Part shown: positions 1 to 8,245 of the stretch, piece by piece | Numbering within the stretch: position 1 is the stretch's first letter | Layout of the letters: every line of letters begins with the position of its first letter | NCBI GenBank assembly: GCA_025927475.1 | Contig: JAICLL010000050.1 | Coordinates: 1 to 36,497, forward strand | Direction: 5' to 3' | Length of the DNA: 36,497 nucleotides | Origin: Pirellulales bacterium | GTDB taxonomy: Bacteria > Planctomycetota > Planctomycetia > Pirellulales > JAICIG01 | Translations under genes and position numbers: made by a program | The notes under the pieces: generated by a model | Seen by the model: only the letters and a program-made list of their open reading frames with translations | What the model was told of the DNA's origin: nothing | Database searches by the model: none

Positions 1-16
1 GAAAGGACAACACATC

Positions 17-139
17 ATGGAGCCACGACAAAGCGAAGCGTACGACTCAGCCCTGCGACGGGCTGTGGCCCATCGCTCCGCGCGCCGCGACGCGGCGCCG
101 CGCGACGGCCACATTGCCCGTCGGGGGACGCTTATTTAA
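17..139 (+). CDS. Possible small protein or 3' end of a gene, 40 aa
   Basis: A 40-codon frame starts with ATG at 17 behind AAAGGA (2-7, spacing 9) and ends with TAA at 137-139. The frame is also open back to the window edge, so it could be the end of a longer gene. The product is rich in Arg and Ala and matches no family I recognise. The second half runs through a GC-rich near-palindrome around 80-108, which speaks against real coding. Treat as doubtful. Confidence 0.2.
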   Translation: MEPRQSEAYDSALRRAVAHRSARRDAAPRDGHIARRGTLI

Positions 140-142
140 GGA

Positions 143-223
143 CTAGAGGGGAATCATCGGGTTAAGACGCAGACGCGAGGCGAGTCCGAGCGGCCCGGCG
201 TCGAATAAAACGACGTCAGCCAT
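143..223 (-). pseudogene. Truncated PIN-domain toxin (VapC-like) N-terminus
   Basis: From ATG at 223 the minus strand reads 26 codons to TAG at 143-145. The first 15 residues include VVLFDAGPLGLAS, the first strand and first acidic residue of PIN-domain nucleases (usual form V-L-D-A-G-P-L-G-L-x-T-N-P). After that the similarity stops and the frame closes, whereas an intact PIN protein is about 130-150 residues. The ATG overlaps the stop of the upstream antitoxin-like frame (ATGGCTGA), the usual coupling of toxin-antitoxin pairs. I read it as a deletion remnant lying behind the DUF58 gene. The family call rests on a short motif only. Confidence 0.5.
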
Positions 224-347
224 CGAAAAGCCTCCGCGTACCGGCGCTCGCTCGCTCGCGCTCGAGGGCCTTTCTTAGTTTGGGCCAGGTTTCTTCGTCG
301 TAGCCCGACTCGTCGGTTAGCCAGCCTTGGACACCATGACACTTCAG
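216..347 (-). pseudogene. Antitoxin-like remnant upstream of the PIN fragment
   Basis: The minus strand carries a frame ending in TGA at 216-218. It encodes a 43-residue tail with WLTDESGYDEETWPKLRKAL and ends in RRLFDG. It overlaps the DUF58 stop codon and has no ATG in frame; CTG at 347 is the only plausible start, so the 5' part is probably lost. The acidic DESGYDEETWP stretch followed by a charged helix looks like a small antitoxin. The overlap with the ATG of the PIN fragment supports a toxin-antitoxin pair. No antitoxin superfamily can be named from this piece. Confidence 0.4.
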
Positions 348-1240
348 AGCCGATTCCGCCGGCTCACCAGGTATTCCACCAGCGCTTTATCGAACTGCAT
401 GCTGGTGTCGACCTGCACGTAGTCGATGCCACTTTGAAAACATTCGCGGCGATAGCGATCGCAGAAGCTGTGTACCTCGGCCAGATAATCGGCCCGAAAT
501 CCGCTGGCGTCGACTTGCAGCTTCTCTTGGCTCTCGGGCTCCTCGAATTCCACAATGCCGTCGAATGGGAACCGCACTTCGGCCTCGTCGAGGATATGGA
601 ACAAGATCACGTCGTGGCCGCCGTGCCGCAGCCGGTGCAACGCCCGGATGATCGGGTCGGGGTCGGCCAACAAGTCGGAAAAAAGCATCACCAGGCTGCG
701 GTGCTTGAGCATGGCGGCAATCTGCACCAGGCTTTTGGCGATCTCGGTCTTGCCTTGCGGGCGAAGATTGGCCAACAGCGACAGCACGTTGCCCAACTGC
801 GTGCGCTTCGAGCGGGGCGGCAGGCTGTCGCGGATTTTTTCGTCAAAGGTAATCAGCCCCACCGGGTCTTGCTGGTGAACCATCAGGTAGCATAGCGCCG
901 CGGCCAAGCAAATGGCGTAGTCGAACTTGGTCAGCTCTTGGCGATAGGTGTAGGCCATCGAGCGGCTCAGGTCCATCACCAGGTAGCCGGTGATGTTGGT
1001 CTCGGCCTCGAATTTTTTGACGTAATACTTGTCGGTCTTGGCGTAGACCAGCCAGTCGATGTCTTGCGGGTTATCGCCGACGGTGTATTTGCGATGCTCG
1101 CTGAATTCGACCGAAAAGCCATGGAACGGGCTGGCGTGCAGTCCCTGCAAAAAACCCTTGACGATGAACTGCGCGCGCAGATCGAGCCGGCTGATCTGGC
1201 GGATGACTTCGGGCTTGAGGTATTTTTCCGCGGCGGGCAA
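344..1240 (-). CDS. DUF58 (vWA-like) protein
   Basis: This 298-residue protein is a DUF58 family member. It carries the conserved block FSEHRKYTVGDNPQDIDW (residues 46-63), followed by a lysine-rich stretch and a von Willebrand A-like fold. The metal site DLSRS (D90, S92, S94) is intact. DUF58 proteins act with MoxR ATPases, and the MoxR gene lies 48 bp upstream on the same strand, so the two are surely co-transcribed. The pair is thought to help fold or insert metal into client proteins, often with membrane vWA proteins, but no such gene follows before the window edge. No signal peptide or membrane segment is seen, so it should be cytosolic. Confidence 0.93.
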   Translation of the reverse strand: MPAAEKYLKPEVIRQISRLDLRAQFIVKGFLQGLHASPFHGFSVEFSEHRKYTVGDNPQDIDWLVYAKTDKYYVKKFEAETNITGYLVMDLSRSMAYTYRQELTKFDYAICLAAALCYLMVHQQDPVGLITFDEKIRDSLPPRSKRTQLGNVLSLLANLRPQGKTEIAKSLVQIAAMLKHRSLVMLFSDLLADPDPIIRALHRLRHGGHDVILFHILDEAEVRFPFDGIVEFEEPESQEKLQVDASGFRADYLAEVHSFCDRYRRECFQSGIDYVQVDTSMQFDKALVEYLVSRRNRL

Positions 1241-1288
1241 AGAAGCACTACCCTTTCAAGGACAATTGACAACGGCCTCTGATCGGTT

Positions 1289-2323
<1,035 letters not shown>

Positions 2324-2442
2324 GCAGAGAAAGGTAAAACGCTTAGACTCTCAATTCTATAACTCCCGCCGCGAGGCAGCAAACGCGGACGGAACGGTGA
2401 CCGGGGAACGAAACCGCTTGGCGGCCTGGCAGCGGTGCGGCG

Positions 2443-2847
2443 CTACGCTTCGCCGCGATAAACCTCCGCCGGATCAAACACCCGCTGGCCGACCACGCGA
2501 AAACCCTCGGGCGTCGCCTGGCGAAAGAAGCAGCTTCGATAGCCTTCGTGGCAGGCGGCGCCTCCCGCTTGCCGCACGCGCAGCAAGATGGTGTCGCCAT
2601 CGCAATCGACGAAGATCGAATCGACATGCTGCACGTGGCCGCTCTCTTCACCCTTGCGCCAGAGCCGGCCCCGGCTACGGCTGTAGTAAACCGCGCGGCC
2701 CGTGGCCACCGTCTCGGCGTAGCTTTCGGCGCTCATGTAGGCCAGCATCAGCACTTCGCCCGTCTCGGCGTCTTGGGCGATGGCCGGCAGCAGGCCGTCG
2801 CCCCGCGTGAAATCGGGCAAGGAGCCTGTGGAAACAGCTTCGCTCAT
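2443..2847 (-). CDS. hisI: Phosphoribosyl-AMP cyclohydrolase
   Basis: HisI opens the purine ring of phosphoribosyl-AMP, the third step of histidine biosynthesis. The protein shows [38 protein letters not shown] and the metal-binding [11 protein letters not shown], followed by two further cysteines (ACHEGYRSC). These match the Zn and Mg ligands of the family. I start at ATG 2847 (134 residues), which fits family length; the frame extends 15 codons upstream to 2892 without family similarity. It is the monofunctional form, with no HisE domain. No other his gene is near, so the gene stands apart from any histidine operon. It lies 119 bp upstream of moxR on the same strand. Confidence 0.95.
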   Translation of the reverse strand: MSEAVSTGSLPDFTRGDGLLPAIAQDAETGEVLMLAYMSAESYAETVATGRAVYYSRSRGRLWRKGEESGHVQHVDSIFVDCDGDTILLRVRQAGGAACHEGYRSCFFRQATPEGFRVVGQRVFDPAEVYRGEA

Positions 2848-2980
2848 CGGAAAAATCGCCGGTTTCAAAGTCACGATCGGAACTGCCAGCATAACCGCGC
2901 CGTCATCGGCGGACTACCGCAGGCCGCAAAAGCAAAGCCTCCTGATTGATTCTGACAGACGGCATGGGTAGCGCACTGGG

Positions 2981-3129
2981 CCGAGGTCTGTAGGGAACGG
3001 ACTCCGTGCCGTTCCGTGAGCCACCAATTGACGCCATCCCGCCCCCCCCGTGGCGTGTCGCCGAGGGGCGGGGCGACGTCGCGCCGTCCCCCGCGGAACG
3101 GCACGGAGTCCGTTCCCTACAGACCTCGA
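2981..3129. repeat. Inverted-repeat element, copy 1 (36-bp arms)
   Basis: The arms 2981-3016 and 3094-3129 are inverted copies matching at 35 of 36 positions, with core GGGAACGGACTCCGTGCCGT. Between them lie about 77 bp with a GC-rich sub-palindrome (3062-3092). A second copy is at 26091-26227 and a solo arm at 34661-34704. It looks like a non-autonomous palindromic element with no coding capacity. It fills most of the 311-bp gap 2848-3158, where I see nothing else. Confidence 0.85.
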
Positions 3130-3158
3130 ATGGCGGCGCCACCGGCATTTAAGCCTCA

Positions 3159-4358
3159 ATGCTGAACTATCCTTTCAGCATGGCCACCGTTGTCGAGATC
3201 GAACCGATTTTTTCCGCCCCGCCCATCGCAGATTGCACGCGGTTTTCGACCCTGCGCGATCCGCGCGAGTTGGCGCGTTGGCGATCCGCGTGGCAAGAGC
3301 TGGATGAAGCCGTGGCCACGCCGATGGAGACCTTCGACTGGATCTGGGCCGCCGCGGCCACGTTTGCGACGGACGGCGAACTGGAAATCATCGTGGCCGA
3401 GCAGGGCGGCCTGGTCACCGCAGCGGCGCCCATGATTCGTTCGCCCGGATTGCTCGGAGGACAATGGAGCGTCTTAAACTACCACCGCCTTTACGAACCG
3501 GCCGAATTCGCATCCACCGACGCCGCTGCGTTGGCTGCACTCATTCATGAGGTATTGAATCGCAGGCGGCCGCTGATGCTGGGGCGCGTCTTCGCCCATG
3601 CGGCGACGCCCTTGGCAATTGAGAATGCCACGGCGCGCCGCGGCCGGCTGCGCATCGGCCCGCAAGCCAGCACCCCCTGGATTCCGCTCGATGCTGACTG
3701 GGCGATGCCCGAGGAACAAATCTCCTCGCGCCGCCGCTCCGACCTGCGCCGCGCTCGCAAGCACGCCGAGCAACTTGGCCCGATCGAAACACAAAACCTG
3801 CGACCGCGCGAAAGCGAAGTCGATTCGCTGCTCGATCGGGCGTTCGATGTCGAGCGCCGCTCATGGAAAGGCGACACGGGCACCGCGCTGGCCTTGAGTC
3901 GCGCGGGTGATTTTTATCGGCGCTACGCGCGGGCCGCCGCCCGGCAAGACAAGCTGCGAATTCATTTTTTGCAAATCGGCGACGACACCGCCGCCATGCA
4001 AATTGGCATCGTCCATCAGCGGCGCTATTGGGTGCTCAAGGTCGGCTACGATCCCCAGTTTCAGCGAGCAAGTCCGGGCATTCTGTTGATGATCGAGGCC
4101 ATTCGGCAGGCGGTGGCCGAAGGGCTGGAAGCGTACGAACTTTTGGGCACGGTCGAGCCGTGGATTCAAGTCTGGACCCGGCACGAGCGCCCGTGCGTGT
4201 CGTTGCGGTTCTATCCGCGGGGCCTGCGAGGAGCGCGAGCCTTGGGGGCGGATTTGGCGCGGAAGGCAATCAAACGGGTTCAGGGTTCAGGGTTCAGGGT
4301 TCAGCATTTTCTTGGACCTCGAACATCCGCTGCACGCGCGGAGAGTACCGAGCGATAG
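3159..4358 (+). CDS. BioF2-like GNAT acetyltransferase (CelD/BcsL type)
   Basis: A 399-residue protein of the acetyltransferase_6 (BioF2-like, PF13480) group, which joins two GNAT-like halves. The core is best seen from about residue 180: SSRRRSDLRRARKHAEQLGP, then FDVERRSWKG, AMQIGIVHQRRYWVLKVGYD and GLEAYELLG. Such proteins transfer acyl or aminoacyl groups in envelope polysaccharide or cellulose-type pathways; the substrate here is unknown. ATG 3159 is used; ATG 3180 is an equally possible start, and neither has a clear ribosome binding site. From about residue 373 the frame runs into (GGGTTCA)n repeats, so the last ~27 residues are repeat-derived and the ancestral stop is probably lost. 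The next gene follows 184 bp downstream. Confidence 0.85.
   Translation: MLNYPFSMATVVEIEPIFSAPPIADCTRFSTLRDPRELARWRSAWQELDEAVATPMETFDWIWAAAATFATDGELEIIVAEQGGLVTAAAPMIRSPGLLGGQWSVLNYHRLYEPAEFASTDAAALAALIHEVLNRRRPLMLGRVFAHAATPLAIENATARRGRLRIGPQASTPWIPLDADWAMPEEQISSRRRSDLRRARKHAEQLGPIETQNLRPRESEVDSLLDRAFDVERRSWKGDTGTALALSRAGDFYRRYARAAARQDKLRIHFLQIGDDTAAMQIGIVHQRRYWVLKVGYDPQFQRASPGILLMIEAIRQAVAEGLEAYELLGTVEPWIQVWTRHERPCVSLRFYPRGLRGARALGADLARKAIKRVQGSGFRVQHFLGPRTSAARAESTER
4276..4304 (+). repeat. GGGTTCA heptamer array inside the acetyltransferase 3' end
   Basis: About four tandem GGGTTCA units lie inside the 3' end of the acetyltransferase gene and encode VQGSGFRVQ. An inverted array of the same heptamer lies at 4504-4542, just before the next gene. 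Confidence 0.85.
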
Positions 4359-4406
4359 CCCGGACGGTTCCGAAGTGTCTTTACCGTGCGTAACTACTGA
4401 GAACAT

Positions 4407-4460
4407 GGAAGGCCGACGCGTAAGCGAGGCAACAACCCTCGCTTACACGTCGGGCTTTCC
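4407..4460. repeat. Palindromic hairpin between the heptamer arrays
   Basis: The arms 4407-4429 and 4437-4460 pair around a short CAACAAC loop with few mismatches (core CGTAAGCGAGG against CCTCGCTTACACG). It sits between two inverted heptamer arrays and resembles the AGCGAGG palindromes at 28757-28822 and 36308-36383. It could act as a terminator or as an RNA processing site between the two flanking genes. That role is inference. Confidence 0.7.
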
Positions 4461-4503
4461 ACGGCGTGGCGCACAAGCCGGGATAGCCTGCCCGGCCGCG
4501 CCG

Positions 4504-4542
4504 TTGAACCCTGAACGCTGAACCCTGAACCCTGAACCCTCA
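4504..4542 (+). repeat. TGAACCC heptamer array abutting the next start codon
   Basis: Five units of TGAACCC (one degenerate) end directly at the ATG at 4543. This is the inverted counterpart of 4276-4304. It occupies the place where a ribosome binding site for the downstream gene would be expected. Confidence 0.85.
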
Positions 4543-5418
4543 ATGCCGCTCAACCACTACCTGCGACGCACCGCTTCAGCATGCTTGCTGCCTTTGGCGC
4601 AGCGTGCGGCACGGGCTTATGTCGCCGGGCCGGAATTGAACGACGCCGTGCGGCTGGCCGACGAACTGGCCCAGCAAGATTTTGCCAACACGCTAGGGTT
4701 CTGGGACGGCGAGGGCGATTCGCCGCGGGCGGTGGCCGACCATTATTTGGCTGCGCTCGATGCCTTGGCCAAAGCACCGCGCGGCGGCTACTTGTCGATA
4801 AAGCTGCCGGCCATCGGCGACAGCAGGTTGTTGCTGGGCGAAGTATTGGGCCGGGCCAGGCAGCTTGACCTGCGGGTTCATTTCGATTCGCTCGGTCCCG
4901 AGACCGCCGACTTGATGTGGGCCGCGGTGGCCGATGCCGCAAGCAGCGGCGTGGAGCTCGGGTGTTCGCTGCCCGGTCGTTGGCGGCGCAGTGTTGACGA
5001 CGCCGCAAGGGCGATTCGATTGGGCGTTGTTCCGCGCGTGGTCAAGGGGCAATGGGCCGATCCGGCCGAACCCGAGCGTGATCCGCGGGGCGGATTTCTG
5101 GAAGTCATCGATCGGCTGGCCGGGCGCGCGCCGCGTGTGGCGGTGGCCAGCCACGACGCGCCGCTGGCACGAGAGGCGATCCGGCGTCTTAAGGCCGCCG
5201 GCAGCAGTTGCGAACTGGAGCTGCTCTATGGTTTGCCGCAGCGAGCATCGCTGGCGGTGGCCGCCAGCGAGGGCGTACCCGTGCGGTTTTATGTGCCGTA
5301 TGGCCGGGCGTACCTTCCTTATTGCTTGGGCCAGGCCCAGCGCCAGCCGTGGCTGCTCTGGTGGCTACTGCGCGATTCGCTCGCGGCGATGATCCTGCCT
5401 ACGGGCCGAACCGCGTGA
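4543..5418 (+). CDS. Proline dehydrogenase-like flavoprotein
   Basis: This 291-residue protein has the order of motifs of the PRODH TIM barrel: LSIKLPA (84-90), RVVKGQWADP (165-174), VAVASHDAPLA (199-209), LELLYGLPQRA (225-235) and VRFYVPYGRAYLP (247-259). The family oxidises proline to pyrroline-5-carboxylate with FAD, and the size fits the monofunctional bacterial form. One point is odd. The usual Y-L-x-R-R-x-x-E motif, whose arginines hold the proline carboxylate, reads YLPYCLGQAQ here, so the substrate may differ. No P5C dehydrogenase gene is nearby. ATG 4543 directly follows a repeat array and lacks a clear ribosome binding site. Confidence 0.82.
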   Translation: MPLNHYLRRTASACLLPLAQRAARAYVAGPELNDAVRLADELAQQDFANTLGFWDGEGDSPRAVADHYLAALDALAKAPRGGYLSIKLPAIGDSRLLLGEVLGRARQLDLRVHFDSLGPETADLMWAAVADAASSGVELGCSLPGRWRRSVDDAARAIRLGVVPRVVKGQWADPAEPERDPRGGFLEVIDRLAGRAPRVAVASHDAPLAREAIRRLKAAGSSCELELLYGLPQRASLAVAASEGVPVRFYVPYGRAYLPYCLGQAQRQPWLLWWLLRDSLAAMILPTGRTA

Positions 5419-5443
5419 TTTTTCGGGCGACAGGCGTTATACT
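5416..5443 (+). promoter_or_regulatory. Possible promoter of the DUF4242 gene
   Basis: A TATACT -10 box (5438-5443) lies 16 bp behind a weak TGATTT -35 (5416-5421). It ends 47 bp before the ATG at 5491. Only the -10 is convincing. Confidence 0.4.
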
Positions 5444-5490
5444 CACGCTCCTTGGCTCGCCATAAGACATCTCTGCAGGGAACGCAACGC

Positions 5491-5766
5491 ATGCCCAAAT
5501 ACATGATCGAGCGAGAAATTCCCGGCGCGGGCAAGCTTACTTCCGACGAGCTGCGCGGCATTTCGCAAACCTCGTGCGGCGTGCTGCAAAAGCTCGGCCC
5601 GCAGATTCAATGGGTCGAAAGCTACGTGACCGCCGACAAAGTCTATTGCGTCTACGTGGCCCCCAGCCGTGACCTGATCGAAGAACACGCTCGGCAAGGC
5701 GGCTTTCCGGCCAACAAGATTTCCGAAGTAGCCCGCGTCATCGACCCCACGACCGCCGAAGGGTAA
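5491..5766 (+). CDS. DUF4242 protein (SCO4226-type nickel-binding fold)
   Basis: A 91-residue protein starting MPKYMIEREIPGAG. It shows the DUF4242 pattern: an IEREIPGAG strand, a helix with S-x-x-x-L, WVESYVTADKVYCVYVAP, the ALDA-like helix IEEHARQGGFPANKI, and a final VIDP. DUF4242 proteins are small ferredoxin-fold dimers; one Streptomyces member binds nickel, others are uncharacterised. I start at 5491, 13 codons inside a longer open frame, because the family begins here and CAGGG lies at 5476-5480. It is likely transcribed alone, since the next gene is on the other strand. Confidence 0.88.
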   Translation: MPKYMIEREIPGAGKLTSDELRGISQTSCGVLQKLGPQIQWVESYVTADKVYCVYVAPSRDLIEEHARQGGFPANKISEVARVIDPTTAEG

Positions 5767-5822
5767 TCTCACTGTAAAACGTCTGTCGGGTGACTCTCTG
5801 CGCAGGACCCACCCTGCGACCG

Positions 5823-7001
5823 CTACGACGCGGCCGTCTCTGCGGCATCAGCAGGCAGGCCCAGCGCCTCGCGGACGCGAGGATGAACCACCTCGCCGTC
5901 ACGCGCGACCAGCGTGTCGCGCGTGATCTGATCGGCGGTGTCGATGGTCAACTTGCCGTCTTTGGCCAGGTGCAGCAAAAACGTGGTGATGTTGCGCGCA
6001 TACATCTGGCTGGCGTGCAGCGGAACGGTGGCGGGCAGGTTGGTCGGCCCCAAAATGGTCACGCCGTGCTCGACCACGGTTTGGTCGGCGCGGGTCAATT
6101 CGCAGTTGCCTCCTCGCTCGGCCGCCAAATCGACAATCACCGAACCCGGCGCCATGGCGGCGACCATTTCGGCAGTGACCAGCACGGGCGACTTGCGGCC
6201 CGGAATGGCCGCGGTGGTAATCACCACGTCGCTGGCAGCCACAGCTTTCAGCATCAATTCGCGCTGCTTTTGATAGACGCTTTCATCGAGCTGTTTGGCG
6301 TAGCCACCCTGGTCTTGAGCGCCGCTGGTTTCGAGCGGCAATTCCAGAAACCGCGCCCCCAGGCTTTCGACCTGTTCCTTGACCACCGGGCGCACGTCGT
6401 AGGCTTCGACCACAGCGCCCAGCCGCCGAGCGGTGGCGATGGCTTGCAGGCCCGCCACGCCCGCCCCCATCACAAACACCTTCGAGGGCGAAATGGTGCC
6501 GGCGGCGGTCATCATCATCGGAAAGATTTTGGGCGCGGCGGAGGCGGCCAGGAGCACGGCCTTGTAGCCGGCAATCGACGCCATCGACGACAGGGCGTCC
6601 ATGCTCTGGGCGCGGGTGATCCGCGGCACCAATTCCATGGCGAACAACACGCCGCCCCGCGCGGCAATCTGCTGCGCCGCCGAGGCCGACGACAGCGGAT
6701 CGGCAAAACCCACCAGCACCTGGCCGGCCCGGATTAGTTCCAGGTCGGTGACGCCGGCTTCCAAGTTGGCCCCCAGTGCCCGCACCTGGGCGATGGCGTC
6801 GGCCGTGCGGAACACCTCGGCCCGGTCGGCCAGCCGGGCGCCGTGCTGCTGATAGGCGGCGTCGCCATAGCCGGCGGCGGCGCCTGCGCCGCTTTCGACG
6901 ATGATTTCAAACCCCGCCTTGGCCAGCGGGGTCAGCGAGCCGGGCACAAGGGCCACGCGCTGCTCGCCCGGGTACGTTTCTTTGACGATGCCGACAATCA
7001 T
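5823..7001 (-). CDS. pntAA: NAD(P) transhydrogenase subunit alpha part 1
   Basis: This 392-residue protein is the NAD(H)-binding domain I of proton-translocating transhydrogenase. It starts MIVGIVKETYPGEQRVALVP and carries QSMDALSSMASIAGYKAV. Next come the Rossmann motif VFVMGAGVAGLQAIATARRLG, the mobile-loop region GGYAKQLDES and VIVDLAAERGGNCELT. The length fits the separate PntAA form and lacks the membrane helices of long PntA. In other bacteria pntAB and pntB follow at once. Here the next gene is convergent and unrelated, so the partners must be elsewhere or absent. Alanine dehydrogenase is the main alternative, but the DALSSMASIAGYKAV and loop regions favour PntAA. Confidence 0.9.
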   Translation of the reverse strand: MIVGIVKETYPGEQRVALVPGSLTPLAKAGFEIIVESGAGAAAGYGDAAYQQHGARLADRAEVFRTADAIAQVRALGANLEAGVTDLELIRAGQVLVGFADPLSSASAAQQIAARGGVLFAMELVPRITRAQSMDALSSMASIAGYKAVLLAASAAPKIFPMMMTAAGTISPSKVFVMGAGVAGLQAIATARRLGAVVEAYDVRPVVKEQVESLGARFLELPLETSGAQDQGGYAKQLDESVYQKQRELMLKAVAASDVVITTAAIPGRKSPVLVTAEMVAAMAPGSVIVDLAAERGGNCELTRADQTVVEHGVTILGPTNLPATVPLHASQMYARNITTFLLHLAKDGKLTIDTADQITRDTLVARDGEVVHPRVREALGLPADAAETAAS

Positions 7002-7105
7002 GGCCCCTCAAGGTACGCCGAGCGGGCCAGTTTTGCAATTCGCCTCCCTTGAACGTTTTTGAGCCAGGCGTTAGACTCAAACGCTTCGCGATCGAGCGCA
7101 CACTC

Positions 7106-7244
7106 GCCGGTGGCTGGGGCAGAGGCTTGGCCGCCGGCATCGGTTGCATTGCCAAGGGTCTTCAACGCCCAAGCGATGCCCCGGTGTGCTGGCTTGGGGA
7201 GCGATCCTTCCGGGGCATCGCCAAGGGCTCTGCCCCGGCCACCG
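7106..7244. repeat. GGGGCAGAG / GGGGCATCG palindromic repeat
   Basis: The arms start with GGTGGCTGGGGCAGAGGCTT (near 7110) and end with the inverted form GGGCTCTGCCCCGGCCACCG (7225-7244); the inside repeats CGATGCCCCGG. The same family occurs at 24907-24976, 26285-26355 and 36226-36260. It lies in the pntAA-rplM gap, where I see no gene. Confidence 0.75.
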
Positions 7245-7289
7245 CGAAAAACAGAATCGAGCTAGAACACTAATAATTTCGGATACACC

Positions 7290-7730
7290 GTGACGACGAA
7301 AACCTACATGGCCAAGCCCGGCGAAGTCGAGCAACAATGGTGGCTGGTCGATGCCACCGACAAGGTCGTGGGCCGCCTGGCCAGCGACATTGCCGTGATT
7401 TTGATGGGCAAGCATCGGCCCACCTACACGCCCCATGTCGATACCGGCGATTTTGTCGTCGTGGTGAATGCCGAAAAAGTGGCCTTCTCCGGCAAGAAAT
7501 GGGCGCAAAAGCAGTACACCTGGTACACCGGCTATCCGCGGTTGCGTTCGGAGACGGCGGCCGAACGTCGCGAACATAAACCCGAAAAAATCATCGTCGA
7601 TGCGGTTCGTCGCATGTTGCCCAAGAACAAGCTGGCGAGCTCCATGCTTTCGAAACTCAAGGTGTACGCCGGCACCGACCATCCGCACCAGGCACAAATG
7701 CCCGAACCCAAAGAACTGGGAATCAAGTAA
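7290..7730 (+). CDS. rplM: 50S ribosomal protein L13
   Basis: L13 is an early-assembly protein of the large subunit. The 146-residue product has [54 protein letters not shown] and [21 protein letters not shown], all normal for L13. GTG at 7290 is preferred over ATG 7308, because the family begins with K-T-x-x-A-K-P before the conserved W. rpsI follows 33 bp downstream, the standard pairing. Confidence 0.98.
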   Translation: MTTKTYMAKPGEVEQQWWLVDATDKVVGRLASDIAVILMGKHRPTYTPHVDTGDFVVVVNAEKVAFSGKKWAQKQYTWYTGYPRLRSETAAERREHKPEKIIVDAVRRMLPKNKLASSMLSKLKVYAGTDHPHQAQMPEPKELGIK

Positions 7731-7763
7731 GGCTTCGCACCGATCCATCGCAAGAAAACCACC

Positions 7764-8183
7764 ATGTTGACTGCTGAAACTCCCGCGACTGTTTCCACGA
7801 CCGACGCCCTGGGCACGGGTCGCCGCAAGACCTCGGTGGCCCGGGTGCGCATTCGCGCCGGCCAGGGCCTGATTCAGATCAACAACCGTCCGTTGGAAGA
7901 ATATTTTGTCAACGACCACGAGCGGCGAGACGTGTTGGTGGCGCTGGAAAAGACCGAGCGGCGCAGCACGGTCGATGTGATCATCAGCGTGCACGGGGGC
8001 GGGCCGACCGGCCAGGCCGGCGCCTGCAAAATGGGCATTGCGCGGGCGCTCAAACTTTACGACGTGGCGCTCGAGCCGATCTTGCGGGCTAACAGCCTGC
8101 TGACGCGCGACAGCCGTATGAAAGAGCGCAAGAAGTACGGTCTGCGCGGCGCGCGGCGCGGTACGCAGTTCTCGAAACGGTAA
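7764..8183 (+). CDS. rpsI: 30S ribosomal protein S9
   Basis: S9 contacts the P-site tRNA through its C-terminal tail. The 139-residue product shows GTGRRKTSVARVRIR, GGGPTGQAGACKMGIARAL and the tail LTRDSRMKERKKYGLRGARR followed by GTQFSKR. The final Lys-Arg typical of S9 is intact. An N-terminal extension of about 17 residues precedes the conserved GTGRRK motif. It follows rplM as a two-gene operon. Confidence 0.98.
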   Translation: MLTAETPATVSTTDALGTGRRKTSVARVRIRAGQGLIQINNRPLEEYFVNDHERRDVLVALEKTERRSTVDVIISVHGGGPTGQAGACKMGIARALKLYDVALEPILRANSLLTRDSRMKERKKYGLRGARRGTQFSKR

Positions 8184-8245
8184 GATCGCTTGCCGCGACG
8201 TCGAATGCGGCCTGTCATGGCATGCACGGCGAAGCCTGACGGGCA

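Noticed and set aside
5823..7001. Alanine dehydrogenase instead of transhydrogenase
   Set aside because: The families are related, but the DALSSMASIAGYKAV segment, mobile loop and total length fit PntAA better.
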